Shown here: positions 24,139-32,892 of the stretch, in pieces | Layout: each line of letters opens with the position of its first letter | Numbering within the stretch: the stretch's first letter is position 1 | Source: Syntrophorhabdaceae bacterium | Lineage (GTDB): Bacteria; Desulfobacterota; Syntrophorhabdia; Syntrophorhabdales; Syntrophorhabdaceae | Assembly (NCBI GenBank): GCA_028698615.1 | Contig: JAQVWF010000002.1 | Location: 62,001 to 126,000, forward strand | Direction: 5' to 3' | Length of the DNA: 64,000 nt | Notes under the pieces: generated by a model | The model's database searches: none | Told to the model about the DNA's origin: nothing | Seen by the model: only the letters and a program-made list of their open reading frames with translations | Translations under genes and position numbers: made by a program

Positions 24139-26106
24139 CTAGAAGTTCGTCGGATCCGCCTCGACCTCCACTCCCGGGATGTCGTAGAATTGCCTGAAAG
24201 CATCGCCGAGGAGCTCCCCGCTTCCCTTGAGTATCACCCTGCGCAGGTGGTAGGGAGGTTTTTCCAGGGGGAGGGTGCCAAAGAGGGCCCATTCGAGGCC
24301 CCCGTCGGTGATGACCTTGCGGATCCTTTTCAGGATCGTGTCCGCCCTCGACGCGGTCCTGGCGCGGGCCTGAATGAGAAAGACCCTGACGAAGGGCGGA
24401 AACTGTGCTTCTTCGCGTTTCCGGAGTTCCCGCTCGGAAAAACGGAGAAGGTCGAGATACTCGCGGGGGTCGATGGGTCCTTTTTTGGCCGAATGAGAGA
24501 GGATGGCTCCGGGGGTGAGCGCGTCGAGGAGATTGACGATGACCTGATGCGTTTTTTCCTCTGACCTGTATCCGCCCATTTTTCTCAGTTCTTCCCACCC
24601 GGTAAGGATCAGCTTGTCGGCGTGGAACCCGTAGAGTTTGGACAAGGACTGGGTGCCCACGAGAACGGCGCTGTCGCCGTCGCGAAGTTTACGGATCGCG
24701 GCTATCTCTTTCTTCAAGGAATCTCCGGTGATACGGGTGACGCCAAGACCCGGCTGGTTCCTGCGTATGTGTTCCTCGACGAAGAGCGCGCCTATCCGGG
24801 AAAAGCCGATCATGCTGCTGCCGCAGTTGGGGCAGGTGTTCTCATAGGGAAACCGGGCCCCGCAGGCGTGACAATGCACACTTTCCGTGTCCCTGACGTA
24901 GTTGAGAGATCCGCCGCAGGCCGGGCAGGCGAGGGTTTCCTTGCATGCATGGCATTTCAGATAGGCGCCGTAATCCTTCCGGGGCGTATAAACAGCCACG
25001 CGCATACCGCTTTGGGCCGCCTCGGCGGTTTCAACGCAGAGTGTGTCCAGCATTTCTCCCGTCGAACGGGAGCCGGTGTATGTGGTTTTTTCCACATAGC
25101 CGTCCCGGGCGGGCCATTCATTGCAATTGACCGTGAAACCGTGTGTTCGGGCAAGATGGATCGCGTCGATGCAACATGCAGCGGAGCCGAGGACGATGGA
25201 GGCGCCCTTGAGCCGCGCCCTTTCGACGGCCACTCTCAGGGAATTGAACTTGAATCCTTCCTCGTTCTTGTACTCATCATCATCGGACCTCTCCACGATG
25301 AGAAGGGAGAGATCGTAAAGGGGAAGAAAGACGCAGCTCTTGTTCCCGAGGACAATGTGTCCGCCCTCGCGGCGGCTCCTGAAGTAGGTCTCCATCCTTT
25401 GCTTCACCGGTGTGCCGGAACCAAACCACAGGACACGCGCACCATAGCTTTCCTTCAATCGTTTCGTGAACCATGCGCCGGCGGCATAGTAGTCCGGCAC
25501 AAGGACGAGGACGTTGCCGCCGCGGTCCAGGTGGCCCGATATCATGGCGTTGTAATATGCCAGCCGTTCTTCGACGGAATCGATGAAGAGGATCTTTTCT
25601 CTTTCGACCTCGCCGCGGACGGGAGAAGCCGGGGGCGGCGCGGCAAAGGGTTCTCCCGTCAGAGTGTCGCAAAGGTCAAGAACCCTGTCGTTGTACAGCT
25701 GCAGGAGCCTTGTCCTGCCGAATTTCCGGATGGCTTTTCTGAGGGGCAGGCCGGCGAGGTCCTCCTGGCCGGCGGCATCGACAACAAGGAAACGCTCCAG
25801 ATCTCCGGTGGACGGCAGGGCGTGCTTGAATACCACGCCCTCGGGCGTGACATAGAAGGAGGATGACCACTGGAGAAGTGCCGGAAGCTCATCGCCGATG
25901 AGGGGAAAAAAATCGAGTACGCCGGCAACGGATTTGAGCCCCCCGTCTTCACCGTCTCGCACAGCGACGACAACCCCCGCCGTCTCCCTGTATCGGAAGG
26001 GGACGAGCACTCGCGCGAGTTTAAAGATGTAAGGCGCGAGTTCATCCGGGACCGTGTAGGAAAAAGATCTGCCGACGGGTATCGGAAGGGCTACATCGAC
26101 GATCAT
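24139..26106 (-). CDS. priA: PriA-like primosomal protein with degenerate helicase motifs
   Basis: A 655-residue PriA homologue: the N-terminal 3'-DNA-binding domain (IPVGRSFSYTVPDELAPYIF), the zinc-binding region with eight cysteines (CHACKETLACPAC ... CHACGARFPYENTCPNC) and the C-terminal domain (PPFVRVFLIQA) are all present. But the canonical Walker A GxTGSGKTEVY is missing: the matching place reads ILFIDSVEERLAYYNAMI. The DEEH box is replaced by LLIVERSDDDEYKN, and motif VI lacks the arginine-finger GRAGR (VNLLDALTPGAI). So I infer a protein that still binds forks and loads helicase but does not unwind. It shares four bases with murI. Confidence 0.85.
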   Translation of the reverse strand: MIVDVALPIPVGRSFSYTVPDELAPYIFKLARVLVPFRYRETAGVVVAVRDGEDGGLKSVAGVLDFFPLIGDELPALLQWSSSFYVTPEGVVFKHALPSTGDLERFLVVDAAGQEDLAGLPLRKAIRKFGRTRLLQLYNDRVLDLCDTLTGEPFAAPPPASPVRGEVEREKILFIDSVEERLAYYNAMISGHLDRGGNVLVLVPDYYAAGAWFTKRLKESYGARVLWFGSGTPVKQRMETYFRSRREGGHIVLGNKSCVFLPLYDLSLLIVERSDDDEYKNEEGFKFNSLRVAVERARLKGASIVLGSAACCIDAIHLARTHGFTVNCNEWPARDGYVEKTTYTGSRSTGEMLDTLCVETAEAAQSGMRVAVYTPRKDYGAYLKCHACKETLACPACGGSLNYVRDTESVHCHACGARFPYENTCPNCGSSMIGFSRIGALFVEEHIRRNQPGLGVTRITGDSLKKEIAAIRKLRDGDSAVLVGTQSLSKLYGFHADKLILTGWEELRKMGGYRSEEKTHQVIVNLLDALTPGAILSHSAKKGPIDPREYLDLLRFSERELRKREEAQFPPFVRVFLIQARARTASRADTILKRIRKVITDGGLEWALFGTLPLEKPPYHLRRVILKGSGELLGDAFRQFYDIPGVEVEADPTNF

Positions 26107-26927
26107 GAAGAAAAAAGGAGGTCCCGGTAATCGAGGCTCTTCAGGGTTCTTACGTGCGTCAGGGACTCGCCGAGGATCCTGCCGCCTATCTCGTGGAAGG
26201 ACTCCGGGGTGTCCGTCACGAAGTACTCACACTTGCCGCGGCCCCGCCTGTTGAAAAGACCCTTCTCGTCGAGGATCATCCGGGCCTCCTTGGCGGTCTC
26301 CTTTCCGGAATGTACGATCTTCACGCCCCTGCCCATGGTCTGACTGATGACGTTCTCGAGAACCGGGTAATGCGTGCATCCCATGACGAGGACGTCGATG
26401 CCGGAGCCTTTGAGGCCGCCGAGGTACTTTTGAGCGGTGAGGCGGGCTATCTCGTCGTGTTCGAGGCCTTCTTCCACGATGGGAACGAAGAGAGGGCAGG
26501 CCTGCGAGAAGACCTGTATGCCGGGATCGATCTTCCTGATCGACCTGTCGTAGGCCATGCTCTTGATGGTGGTCCTCGTGCCGATGACCCCGACCCTCCC
26601 GCTCCTGGTATGTCTTACCGCCTCCTTCGCACCGGGGTTGATGACCCCGATGACGGGGACGGGCATCTTTTTCTGCAGTATCTGGAGCGCAAATGCCGAA
26701 GAGGTATTGCAGGCGATAATGAGGAGCTTGATCCCCTTCGTGAGCAGGAAGAGGGCGCTTTCGAGTGCATATTTCATCACCATCTGGGGCGACTTGTTCC
26801 CGTAGGGAACCCTTGCCGTATCTCCGAAATAGATGATGTGTTCACGAGGGAGAAGTTCCCGGACCTCCTTGAGGACGGTCATGCCTCCCACCCCTGAATC
26901 GAACATGCCGATTGCCAGTTTTTGCAT
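26103..26927 (-). CDS. murI: Glutamate racemase
   Basis: Makes D-glutamate for peptidoglycan. The 274-residue protein has the two catalytic cysteines in IACNTSSAF (Cys73) and MGCTHYPVL (Cys184), with FDSGVGGMTVL and YFGDTARVPYGNKS at the N-terminus. Its stop overlaps the start of the PriA-like gene (ATGA), so the two are cotranscribed. Confidence 0.95.
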   Translation of the reverse strand: MQKLAIGMFDSGVGGMTVLKEVRELLPREHIIYFGDTARVPYGNKSPQMVMKYALESALFLLTKGIKLLIIACNTSSAFALQILQKKMPVPVIGVINPGAKEAVRHTRSGRVGVIGTRTTIKSMAYDRSIRKIDPGIQVFSQACPLFVPIVEEGLEHDEIARLTAQKYLGGLKGSGIDVLVMGCTHYPVLENVISQTMGRGVKIVHSGKETAKEARMILDEKGLFNRRGRGKCEYFVTDTPESFHEIGGRILGESLTHVRTLKSLDYRDLLFSS

Positions 26928-27100
26928 GGGTACAGATTAGGAAAGATGGGGTGAAATGTCAAGGCAATAAGGGGCGCGGGAAGGGGGCCTTTTTCCTTGC
27001 CTTTTCCAACGTAATACTGGTAAATACAATAAAGTGATTCCCTGACAATTTGCCGTTTTTCCAGAGCCGTAGACTGTGGGCCAGACCGGTTCAGGCCGGC

Positions 27101-27172
27101 ATGGACCGAAAATATGCAGTATCCGGCGCAGCGATCAAAAGGAATGAAAGGGGGTTGAAACGGACACGGTGA
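27101..27172 (+). other. Possible 23-codon leader peptide overlapping the FIST gene start
   Basis: ATG 27101 opens a basic peptide, MDRKYAVSGAAIKRNERGLK then RTR, whose TGA stop overlaps the GTG start of the FIST gene (GTGA). The FIST gene lacks a well-spaced ribosome site of its own (AAAGGGGG is about 15 bases away), so coupling through this frame is plausible. Its own ribosome site is weak (AGG seven bases upstream). The remainder of the 26928-27168 gap shows an A/T-rich segment near 27010-27040 that could hold the promoter. Confidence 0.3.
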
Positions 27173-28401
27173 CGAAGATAGGTATTGCCTGTAAAGGAGG
27201 CAGGGGCGAAGCCGTATCGGGAGACGTTCTTGCCAGGAAGGCGATGGAGTCGGGGGGCATGACGAAGCCCGATCTGATATTCGCCTTCTGTTCCGGCAAG
27301 AGTGGACCCGAGGCTTTCTTTCACGGGATTCGGAAGGCCGCGGGCAACGATGTGCCCATTGTCGGAGGTTCCGCGATCGGTGTTATATCCAGCGATTTCC
27401 TTTGCTATACAGAGCCCGTGGCGGGAGTGATGGCGATCAGTTCCGATCTGATCAGCTTCAGGGTGGCCTCTGCCGGGGATATTGACAGGAATGAAAGGAA
27501 GGCGGGCAGGAAGGTGGCTGCCGATGTCGCCCGTGAACCTCAGGACAAGCTTCTGCTTGTCTTCTATGATTCGATAAAAAGCCCGCCCGATAACGCCTCT
27601 TCTCCTCCCATCATGAACTCATCTACACCGCTTATCGCGGCGATAGGCGAAGTTCTCGCCGACGATGTTCCACTCATCGGCGCCGGGCTTATAGGCGATT
27701 ATGATTTCAACAGGACCGTCCAGTTTTGTGGTTCCTCAGCGGGTTCGCAATGCCTTGTTGGCCTTATGCTCAGCGGGGACTTTTCCGTTTATCATCGGAT
27801 AACGCACGGCTGCACCCCTCTCGACGGGGTATATCACAGGGTAACCAAAGCCTCCGGTCCGCTTCTCTACGAGATCGACGGCAGGCCCATAGTGGAGACG
27901 ATAAACGAGTTGTTCGACAGCGAGGAATGGCAGGAAGAGCGTCCTCTTGATTTTCTCACCATCGGCGTCCATTGCGGAGAAAGATATGGAGGGTACAAGG
28001 AGAACCAGTACGTTAACAGGCTGATACTGGGTGTTATTCCTGACCGGTCCGGGGTGGTGATGTTCGAGTCCGATCTCAAGACCGGCGACGAGATCCAGTT
28101 CATGGTGAGGGACGCGGGCAGGATGGTAGAGTCTGCTCGAGACAATTCCCGCCACCTCGTGGATGTGATACGTAAGGAGGGGAAGATTCCTGTTCTCGCC
28201 ATGTATATCGATTGTGCGGGTCGGGCGAAGGACTACTCGAATACGAGCGTTGAGGAGGGGGAGGAGGTCCAGAAGGTTCTCAAGGAGCATGATATCCCTT
28301 TGTTCGGTTTTTACTCCGGGGTGGAACTGGCGCCTCTGCTGGGCAGAACAAGAGGTCTCGACTGGACGGGGGTTCTCACGATCCTCGCGAGAAACCTGTA
28401 G
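27169..28401 (+). CDS. FIST-domain sensory protein
   Basis: A 410-residue soluble protein with FIST_N (about residues 25-225; DLIFAFCSGK, VPIVGGSAIGVISSD, PLIGAGLIGDYDF) and FIST_C (about 235-395; FESDLKTGDEIQFMVRD, LAMYIDCAGRAKDY, PLFGFYSGVELAPLLGR). FIST proteins are thought to bind small ligands such as amino acids and to feed signalling proteins. The start is GTG 27169. The hybrid kinase begins four bases after its stop, so FIST is probably the input partner of that kinase, a known pairing. Confidence 0.9.
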   Translation: MTKIGIACKGGRGEAVSGDVLARKAMESGGMTKPDLIFAFCSGKSGPEAFFHGIRKAAGNDVPIVGGSAIGVISSDFLCYTEPVAGVMAISSDLISFRVASAGDIDRNERKAGRKVAADVAREPQDKLLLVFYDSIKSPPDNASSPPIMNSSTPLIAAIGEVLADDVPLIGAGLIGDYDFNRTVQFCGSSAGSQCLVGLMLSGDFSVYHRITHGCTPLDGVYHRVTKASGPLLYEIDGRPIVETINELFDSEEWQEERPLDFLTIGVHCGERYGGYKENQYVNRLILGVIPDRSGVVMFESDLKTGDEIQFMVRDAGRMVESARDNSRHLVDVIRKEGKIPVLAMYIDCAGRAKDYSNTSVEEGEEVQKVLKEHDIPLFGFYSGVELAPLLGRTRGLDWTGVLTILARNL

Positions 28402-28405
28402 GACC

Positions 28406-30454
28406 ATGGAAAGGGACCTTACGAAAGAAAAGATGGTTTCATACTTCAGGGATATCGCCCAGGTCACGGGGAGGAAATATCTCAGGGAGGTGAGCAAGCT
28501 CTCGCGCATTATCGCGAAGGCCAGGAAGACGGAAGAGGTTCTCGACCGTTACCGGGTCCTCGTCGAGAGCTTCTCCGATGCCATATTCATGCTGGACAAA
28601 GACAGGAGGATCATCTCGTGCAACCGTGCTTTCCGCAGTCTCTTTCAACGAACAGAAGAGGAGATCGAGAAAAGGACGCTGCGCATTATCACGAAGAACG
28701 ATGATGAGTATGACCGTATCACCACGATCATAGATGACATCATTATCGGCAACAACACGTATGTCTTCCCCTGGGAGTTTGTGAGGAAGGATGGATCCGT
28801 CCTGACCATGGAGGTGACGGTCTCGCAGGTGCGGACGTTGCTTTCCGAAGACGCGGCGCCCGTCGGCGGGTGCGTTGCCATTCTTCACGACATAACGGAC
28901 CGCATCGAACAGGAGGACGCACTGAGGGCCGCCGAGGAGAAGTACCGCAATATCTTCCAGAACGCGGCGGAAGGGATCTTCCAGGTTGCTGTCGACGGTC
29001 ATTACATCAGCGCCAACCCGGCCCTCGCGAGGATCTTCGGATTTGCCTCGCCTCTTCAAATGACGGGCAACGAGAACCTCAAGGCAAAGAAGACATTCGT
29101 CAAACCCGAGGATTACCGGCGTCTCAATGCCATCCTCAGGACCCGTGGATTGGTGGAGAACTTTGAATCGGAACGATACCGCACCGACGGCACCAAAATG
29201 TGGACATCGACAAACGTTCGCCTCGTGACGGACAGGAAGAACGGCTCCCGCTATTTCGAGGGGACCGTTCGGGACATCACCCCGAGGAAGAACCTGGAGT
29301 CTCAATTGCGGCATTCCCAGAAAATGGAGGCCATCGGCACGCTGGCCGGTGGGGTTGCCCACGATTTCAACAATCTTCTCACGGCCCTTATCGGATATGG
29401 AAATCTTCTCCAGATCAAGATGGAAAAGGACAACCCCTTGCGCGTTTACGTGGATCACATCCTTTCATCGGCAAAAAGGGCGGCGAACCTGACGAACAGC
29501 CTCCTTGCCTTCAGCAGGAAGCAGGCGGTTAATCTTGAGCCCAACGGCATCAACGAGATCATAACGGGGGTGCAGAAGCTTCTCGAGAGGCTCCTCAGCG
29601 AGGATATCGAGCTTCGTGTCCAGATCCCCGCAAGAGAGATCACGATAATGGCCGATCGCACGCAGATCGAGCAGATCCTTATGAACCTGGCCACGAATGC
29701 CCGCGACGCCATGACAGAGACCCGCATCCTGACCATATCTACCGGGCAGGCATCGATCGACAGGGCCTTCATCAACAAGCATGGTTATGGGAGGATAGGG
29801 GCCTATGCGCGCCTCACCGTAACCGACACGGGTCATGGAATGGACGAGAAGGTGAAGGAACACATATTCGAGCCTTTCTTCACCACGAAAGAGGCAGGAA
29901 GGGGCACGGGACTCGGGCTTTCCACGGTGTACGGCATCGTGAAACAGCACGACGGATATGTTACCGTGGAAAGTGAGCCGGGAAAGGGGACGACATTCCA
30001 GCTCTATTTTCCGTCGGTACGGGTGAAAAGGGAGAAGGCCAGGCACGTAGAGCCGAAGATGCCCACGGGCACGGAAACGATCCTCGTGGCTGAGGATGAC
30101 CGGGAAACTCGCCAGCTCATGAAGGAGATACTTCAGGAATACGGATACACGGTGATAGGCGCCGCCGATGGCGATGAAGCGGTTCGATATTTCGTCGAAC
30201 ACAGACAGAGTATCGGCCTCGTCATCATCGACGTGATAATGCCGAAGAAGAACGGCATGGAAGTCTATTCCGAGATAAGCAAGGTGGACCCTTCGGTCAA
30301 GGTGCTTTTCGTAAGCGGTCACGCCCGGGACGTGGTGGTTGACAAAGGTGTCGTGGACAGCAGGAGCAACTTTCTCTCCAAACCCATAGCACCGTCCCTG
30401 TTGCTGGAAAGATTGAGGACCATCCTTGACGCCGAGATGCACGGATCCCCTTAA
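28406..30454 (+). CDS. PAS-PAS hybrid histidine kinase with C-terminal receiver
   Basis: A cytoplasmic 682-residue kinase: helical lead (1-45), PAS-A (about 46-165; FSDAIFMLDKDRRIISCNRAF), PAS-B (about 175-290; AAEGIFQVAVDGHYISANPA), HisKA with GGVAHDFNNLLTALIGYGN (His near residue 317), HATPase with GTGLGLSTVYGIVKQHDGY, and a receiver (about 550-670; ILVAEDD, VIIDVIMPKKNG) with Asp near residue 612. No membrane segment. ATG 28406 has AGGA just upstream, four bases after the FIST stop. No separate output regulator is next to it. The stop touches the convergent acyltransferase frame. Confidence 0.93.
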   Translation: MERDLTKEKMVSYFRDIAQVTGRKYLREVSKLSRIIAKARKTEEVLDRYRVLVESFSDAIFMLDKDRRIISCNRAFRSLFQRTEEEIEKRTLRIITKNDDEYDRITTIIDDIIIGNNTYVFPWEFVRKDGSVLTMEVTVSQVRTLLSEDAAPVGGCVAILHDITDRIEQEDALRAAEEKYRNIFQNAAEGIFQVAVDGHYISANPALARIFGFASPLQMTGNENLKAKKTFVKPEDYRRLNAILRTRGLVENFESERYRTDGTKMWTSTNVRLVTDRKNGSRYFEGTVRDITPRKNLESQLRHSQKMEAIGTLAGGVAHDFNNLLTALIGYGNLLQIKMEKDNPLRVYVDHILSSAKRAANLTNSLLAFSRKQAVNLEPNGINEIITGVQKLLERLLSEDIELRVQIPAREITIMADRTQIEQILMNLATNARDAMTETRILTISTGQASIDRAFINKHGYGRIGAYARLTVTDTGHGMDEKVKEHIFEPFFTTKEAGRGTGLGLSTVYGIVKQHDGYVTVESEPGKGTTFQLYFPSVRVKREKARHVEPKMPTGTETILVAEDDRETRQLMKEILQEYGYTVIGAADGDEAVRYFVEHRQSIGLVIIDVIMPKKNGMEVYSEISKVDPSVKVLFVSGHARDVVVDKGVVDSRSNFLSKPIAPSLLLERLRTILDAEMHGSP

Positions 30455-30576
30455 TACGCGTCGACCATCCTCTGTATGTCCGTCGGTTTCGAACTCCTCG
30501 TCAGGGCGAGCATAAGTAGTATCTGCTCTTCCTCCTGCCTGGTTTGCGGGTCCTGCACCTGCTCAACCCATTCGAC
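30451..30576 (-). other. In-frame open continuation of the acyltransferase beyond its amber stop
   Basis: Directly after the TAG at 30579-30577 the same frame stays open for 41 codons, VEWVEQVQDPQTRQEEEQIL then LMLALTRSSKPTDIQRMVDA and Y, ending in TAA at 30453-30451. Codon choice is like that of real genes here, and the end abuts the convergent kinase stop to the base. It looks like a former or readthrough C-terminus. Confidence 0.5.
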
Positions 30577-31923
30577 CTATGGGTCCTGTTTCAGCGCCTT
30601 CTCCGCAAGGTGCAGGAAGTCATTGACGAACCTGTCCGCCCAGCTCTCTCTTATGAGCGGAGAGGCGTAGGCGAAGGTGAGGGAGAGGGTGCTGCCCACC
30701 GTCGCAAGGGATATGGCCATGATATGGTCCGCTGTCCGGCGGCCGCTGACGAGACCGATGTTCTGCAGTATGAAAGGGCTCCTTTCACCGGGGCCGATGC
30801 GTCCCGCATCGACAAGAAGACAGGACAGGGGGAAGCTCCGTGCCCCCCGCAGTTCTTCGATCCTTTCCGCGGGATCGTGCCCAATATCGACGACCTGGTT
30901 TGTGCCGCCTGACGTGAGACGGAGCAGCCTCTCGCTGTAATCCCTTGCCAAGTCCCAGAGGTCGGAGCGCCCCGTGCCTTCATATTTCAGCCCCGTCTGG
31001 GTTTCCAGGCACCATAGCTCGTCATCGCCTATCCCCACTCCTTCGGATCCTCTGACGCTGATGGGTGTGTCCACCGAAACCCCGGCGCTGTTCCCGAAGT
31101 GCTTCCGCATGGTCATCAGCGTAATGGCCGCCAGGGCGCCACGGAGCGTGGTATTCCTGCGATGGCATTGCTCCTCCAGCGCGGCTGATCTTGCCGGCCC
31201 CAGGGCCTCAACGCGAAAACGGGTATGCCGTCTGCCCCCGGGCTGGAATTCATGGAAGGACATTGTGTTTCCCGTCCCGTCCCCGGAAAGAGTATTCGTC
31301 ACTGCCGGGGCCATATCCGCGATAAGCCGCGCCGGTGCGGCGAGTTCCTCGAGGGACGGACGAACCGGCAAAAGATCCACATGCAGGACCTCGCCCATCA
31401 GGATCCTGGCGCAATACAGGACCATCTCCCCGGCGAGGTGCACCGCACACGCCCCGTCGCCTATCGAATGGTGCAGTGACAGAAGGAGATAGTGGCGTTC
31501 GAAGTTGGTCTTGTCCGTTATGAGGAATACCCTCCAGAGGTACTTCGACGCATCGAAGAGGGTATCCGCCTCGCGTTCGACGATGGTGTGGACGTCGGTC
31601 TTTCCGAGCTCGAAGAATGAGTGGACCGGAATGTCGCGGAAAGGCACATCGAAAACGAAAGAAAGCGTGCCGTCCCTCGCGGCGATGCGTGCCTTGAGCG
31701 GTGGGTGACGCTCCCAGAGATGACGGCAGGCGTGCTTCACGAGCTGAATGTCGAGGGGCCCCGCTATCCTCATTGAAACGCACAGCACGGCAGGTCCTCC
31801 GAAAAGCTCCTGGTGGACAAGGTGAAAGAAGGCTTCCCTGTTGCCCAGTTTTCTCTCGGGGGTCGCGGCTGGACGGTCTTTTTCCTTAAAAGCTTTGGCC
31901 GGTTGCTTCCGTTCCTTCGTCAT
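30577..31923 (-). CDS. HHxxxDG condensation-type acyltransferase
   Basis: A 448-residue member of the chloramphenicol acetyltransferase-like superfamily (condensation domain, PapA5 or wax-ester synthase type). The active site is LSLHHSIGDGACAVHL at about residues 150-165, where the second His is the general base. The second half has STLSLTFAYASPLIRESWADRF, which fits the DFGWG-like region in place but not in sequence. It joins an acyl donor to an alcohol or amine; the substrates are unknown and no polyketide, peptide or lipid synthase gene is adjacent. Weak GGA precedes ATG 31923. The annotated end is a TAG that may be a recent truncation, since 41 codons remain open after it. Confidence 0.78.
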   Translation of the reverse strand: MTKERKQPAKAFKEKDRPAATPERKLGNREAFFHLVHQELFGGPAVLCVSMRIAGPLDIQLVKHACRHLWERHPPLKARIAARDGTLSFVFDVPFRDIPVHSFFELGKTDVHTIVEREADTLFDASKYLWRVFLITDKTNFERHYLLLSLHHSIGDGACAVHLAGEMVLYCARILMGEVLHVDLLPVRPSLEELAAPARLIADMAPAVTNTLSGDGTGNTMSFHEFQPGGRRHTRFRVEALGPARSAALEEQCHRRNTTLRGALAAITLMTMRKHFGNSAGVSVDTPISVRGSEGVGIGDDELWCLETQTGLKYEGTGRSDLWDLARDYSERLLRLTSGGTNQVVDIGHDPAERIEELRGARSFPLSCLLVDAGRIGPGERSPFILQNIGLVSGRRTADHIMAISLATVGSTLSLTFAYASPLIRESWADRFVNDFLHLAEKALKQDP

Positions 31924-32006
31924 GGTTCATCCATTTTCCTCTGAATGATGCATTTTTTCAACTCCTTTTCGTCTCACAGGACCCCTCCCGGTAAGGTCCG
32001 GTTGTC

Positions 32007-32035
32007 TTGACAACTCCGACTGCGAATCGTAGCAT
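32007..32035 (+). promoter_or_regulatory. Promoter of the macrodomain gene
   Basis: TTGACA (32007-32012), 17 bases, TAGCAT (32030-32035; four of six). Predicted start near 32042, which rules out translation starts before that, including an in-frame TTG at 32007. Confidence 0.55.
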
Positions 32036-32087
32036 GTTTAAGGATCGCAATCGATATCACGGCATCGCAATGGTGTACCGGAAGAGC

Positions 32088-32837
32088 ATGCGAATTGGAA
32101 TTGTTACAGGTGACTTGCTGGATCAGAAGGTTGACGCTATCGTCAATCCATGGAACAGGAATGTGATCCCCTGGTGGCTGCTGCTGCCCCGGGGAGTATC
32201 GGGAGCCATCAAGAAACGCGCGGGTTACCGACCGTTCATCGAACTCCGGCACAGCGGCGCACTTCCTCTTGGCGGGGCTTCAGTGACCTCTGCGGGCCGA
32301 CTGCCCTTCAAGGCGATCATTCACGTGGCCGGCATCGGTCATGCCTGGCGTTCGTCCGAGAGATCTATCCGTGATTCCGTCCGTTCCGCCCTGAAGGAAG
32401 CAAAGACGAGAAAGTTCGGATCCATTGCGGTCCCATTGATCGGCGCCGGCACCGGGGGCGGATCTGAAGACGATGTTCAGAGGATCATCGAGCAAGAGTG
32501 CCGTCATTCCGACTACGACGGTGAGATCGTCATTGTGCGCTACAACGGCAAGAAGTGGCCGCCCGGACGCTGTCAGTGTGGTTTGTGGCAGAAGAATCCG
32601 GGTGTACTGGCCCGTCAGGGTGTTCCTGAAGGGTTCTGCGGGTTCTGTGGTGTCTGCGGAGCACCGGGCCATGTCCTGCATTTTCCGGGCGCGGTTCCCG
32701 TCACGATCGCCTGGTGCAGAAAGCATTACTACAGGGCGATGATACTGCACCCGGGAGGGTCAATAGGCATCTTTCTGTGGGGCCTTGCCGTGCTTGCGGC
32801 CGCCGGACTGATAGCGACGTTCACCTGGCTTTTATGA
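32088..32837 (+). CDS. Macrodomain protein with zinc ribbon and C-terminal membrane anchor
   Basis: A 249-residue protein. Residues 1-150 are a macrodomain (MRIGIVTGDLLDQKVDAIVN, HVAGIGHAW, VPLIGAGTGGGSEDDVQRII), which binds ADP-ribose or related nucleotides and often removes ADP-ribose. Residues about 165-200 carry CQCGLW and FCGFCGVCGAPGHVLHF with several Cys and His, probably a zinc ribbon. Residues about 225-245 form a membrane helix (IGIFLWGLAVLAAAGLIATF). ATG 32088 has GGAAG just upstream and starts at homology; ATG 32070 is possible. The combination of macrodomain, zinc ribbon and anchor is unusual. It is divergent from the acyltransferase. Confidence 0.82.
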   Translation: MRIGIVTGDLLDQKVDAIVNPWNRNVIPWWLLLPRGVSGAIKKRAGYRPFIELRHSGALPLGGASVTSAGRLPFKAIIHVAGIGHAWRSSERSIRDSVRSALKEAKTRKFGSIAVPLIGAGTGGGSEDDVQRIIEQECRHSDYDGEIVIVRYNGKKWPPGRCQCGLWQKNPGVLARQGVPEGFCGFCGVCGAPGHVLHFPGAVPVTIAWCRKHYYRAMILHPGGSIGIFLWGLAVLAAAGLIATFTWLL

Positions 32838-32892
32838 GACAGATAACCATCGCGCGGGCCCGTTTCCCCTCGATCATATCCCTCTGCGCGGC

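Noticed and set aside
30577-30579. Pyrrolysine decoding of the TAG in the acyltransferase
   Set aside because: No pyl genes are in the window and no acyltransferase of this kind is known to use pyrrolysine; a mutation or sequencing error is simpler.
32007-32087. Earlier TTG and ATG starts of the macrodomain gene
   Set aside because: The TTG is the -35 of the promoter, and ATG 32034 lies in the -10 region; only 32070 and 32088 remain.
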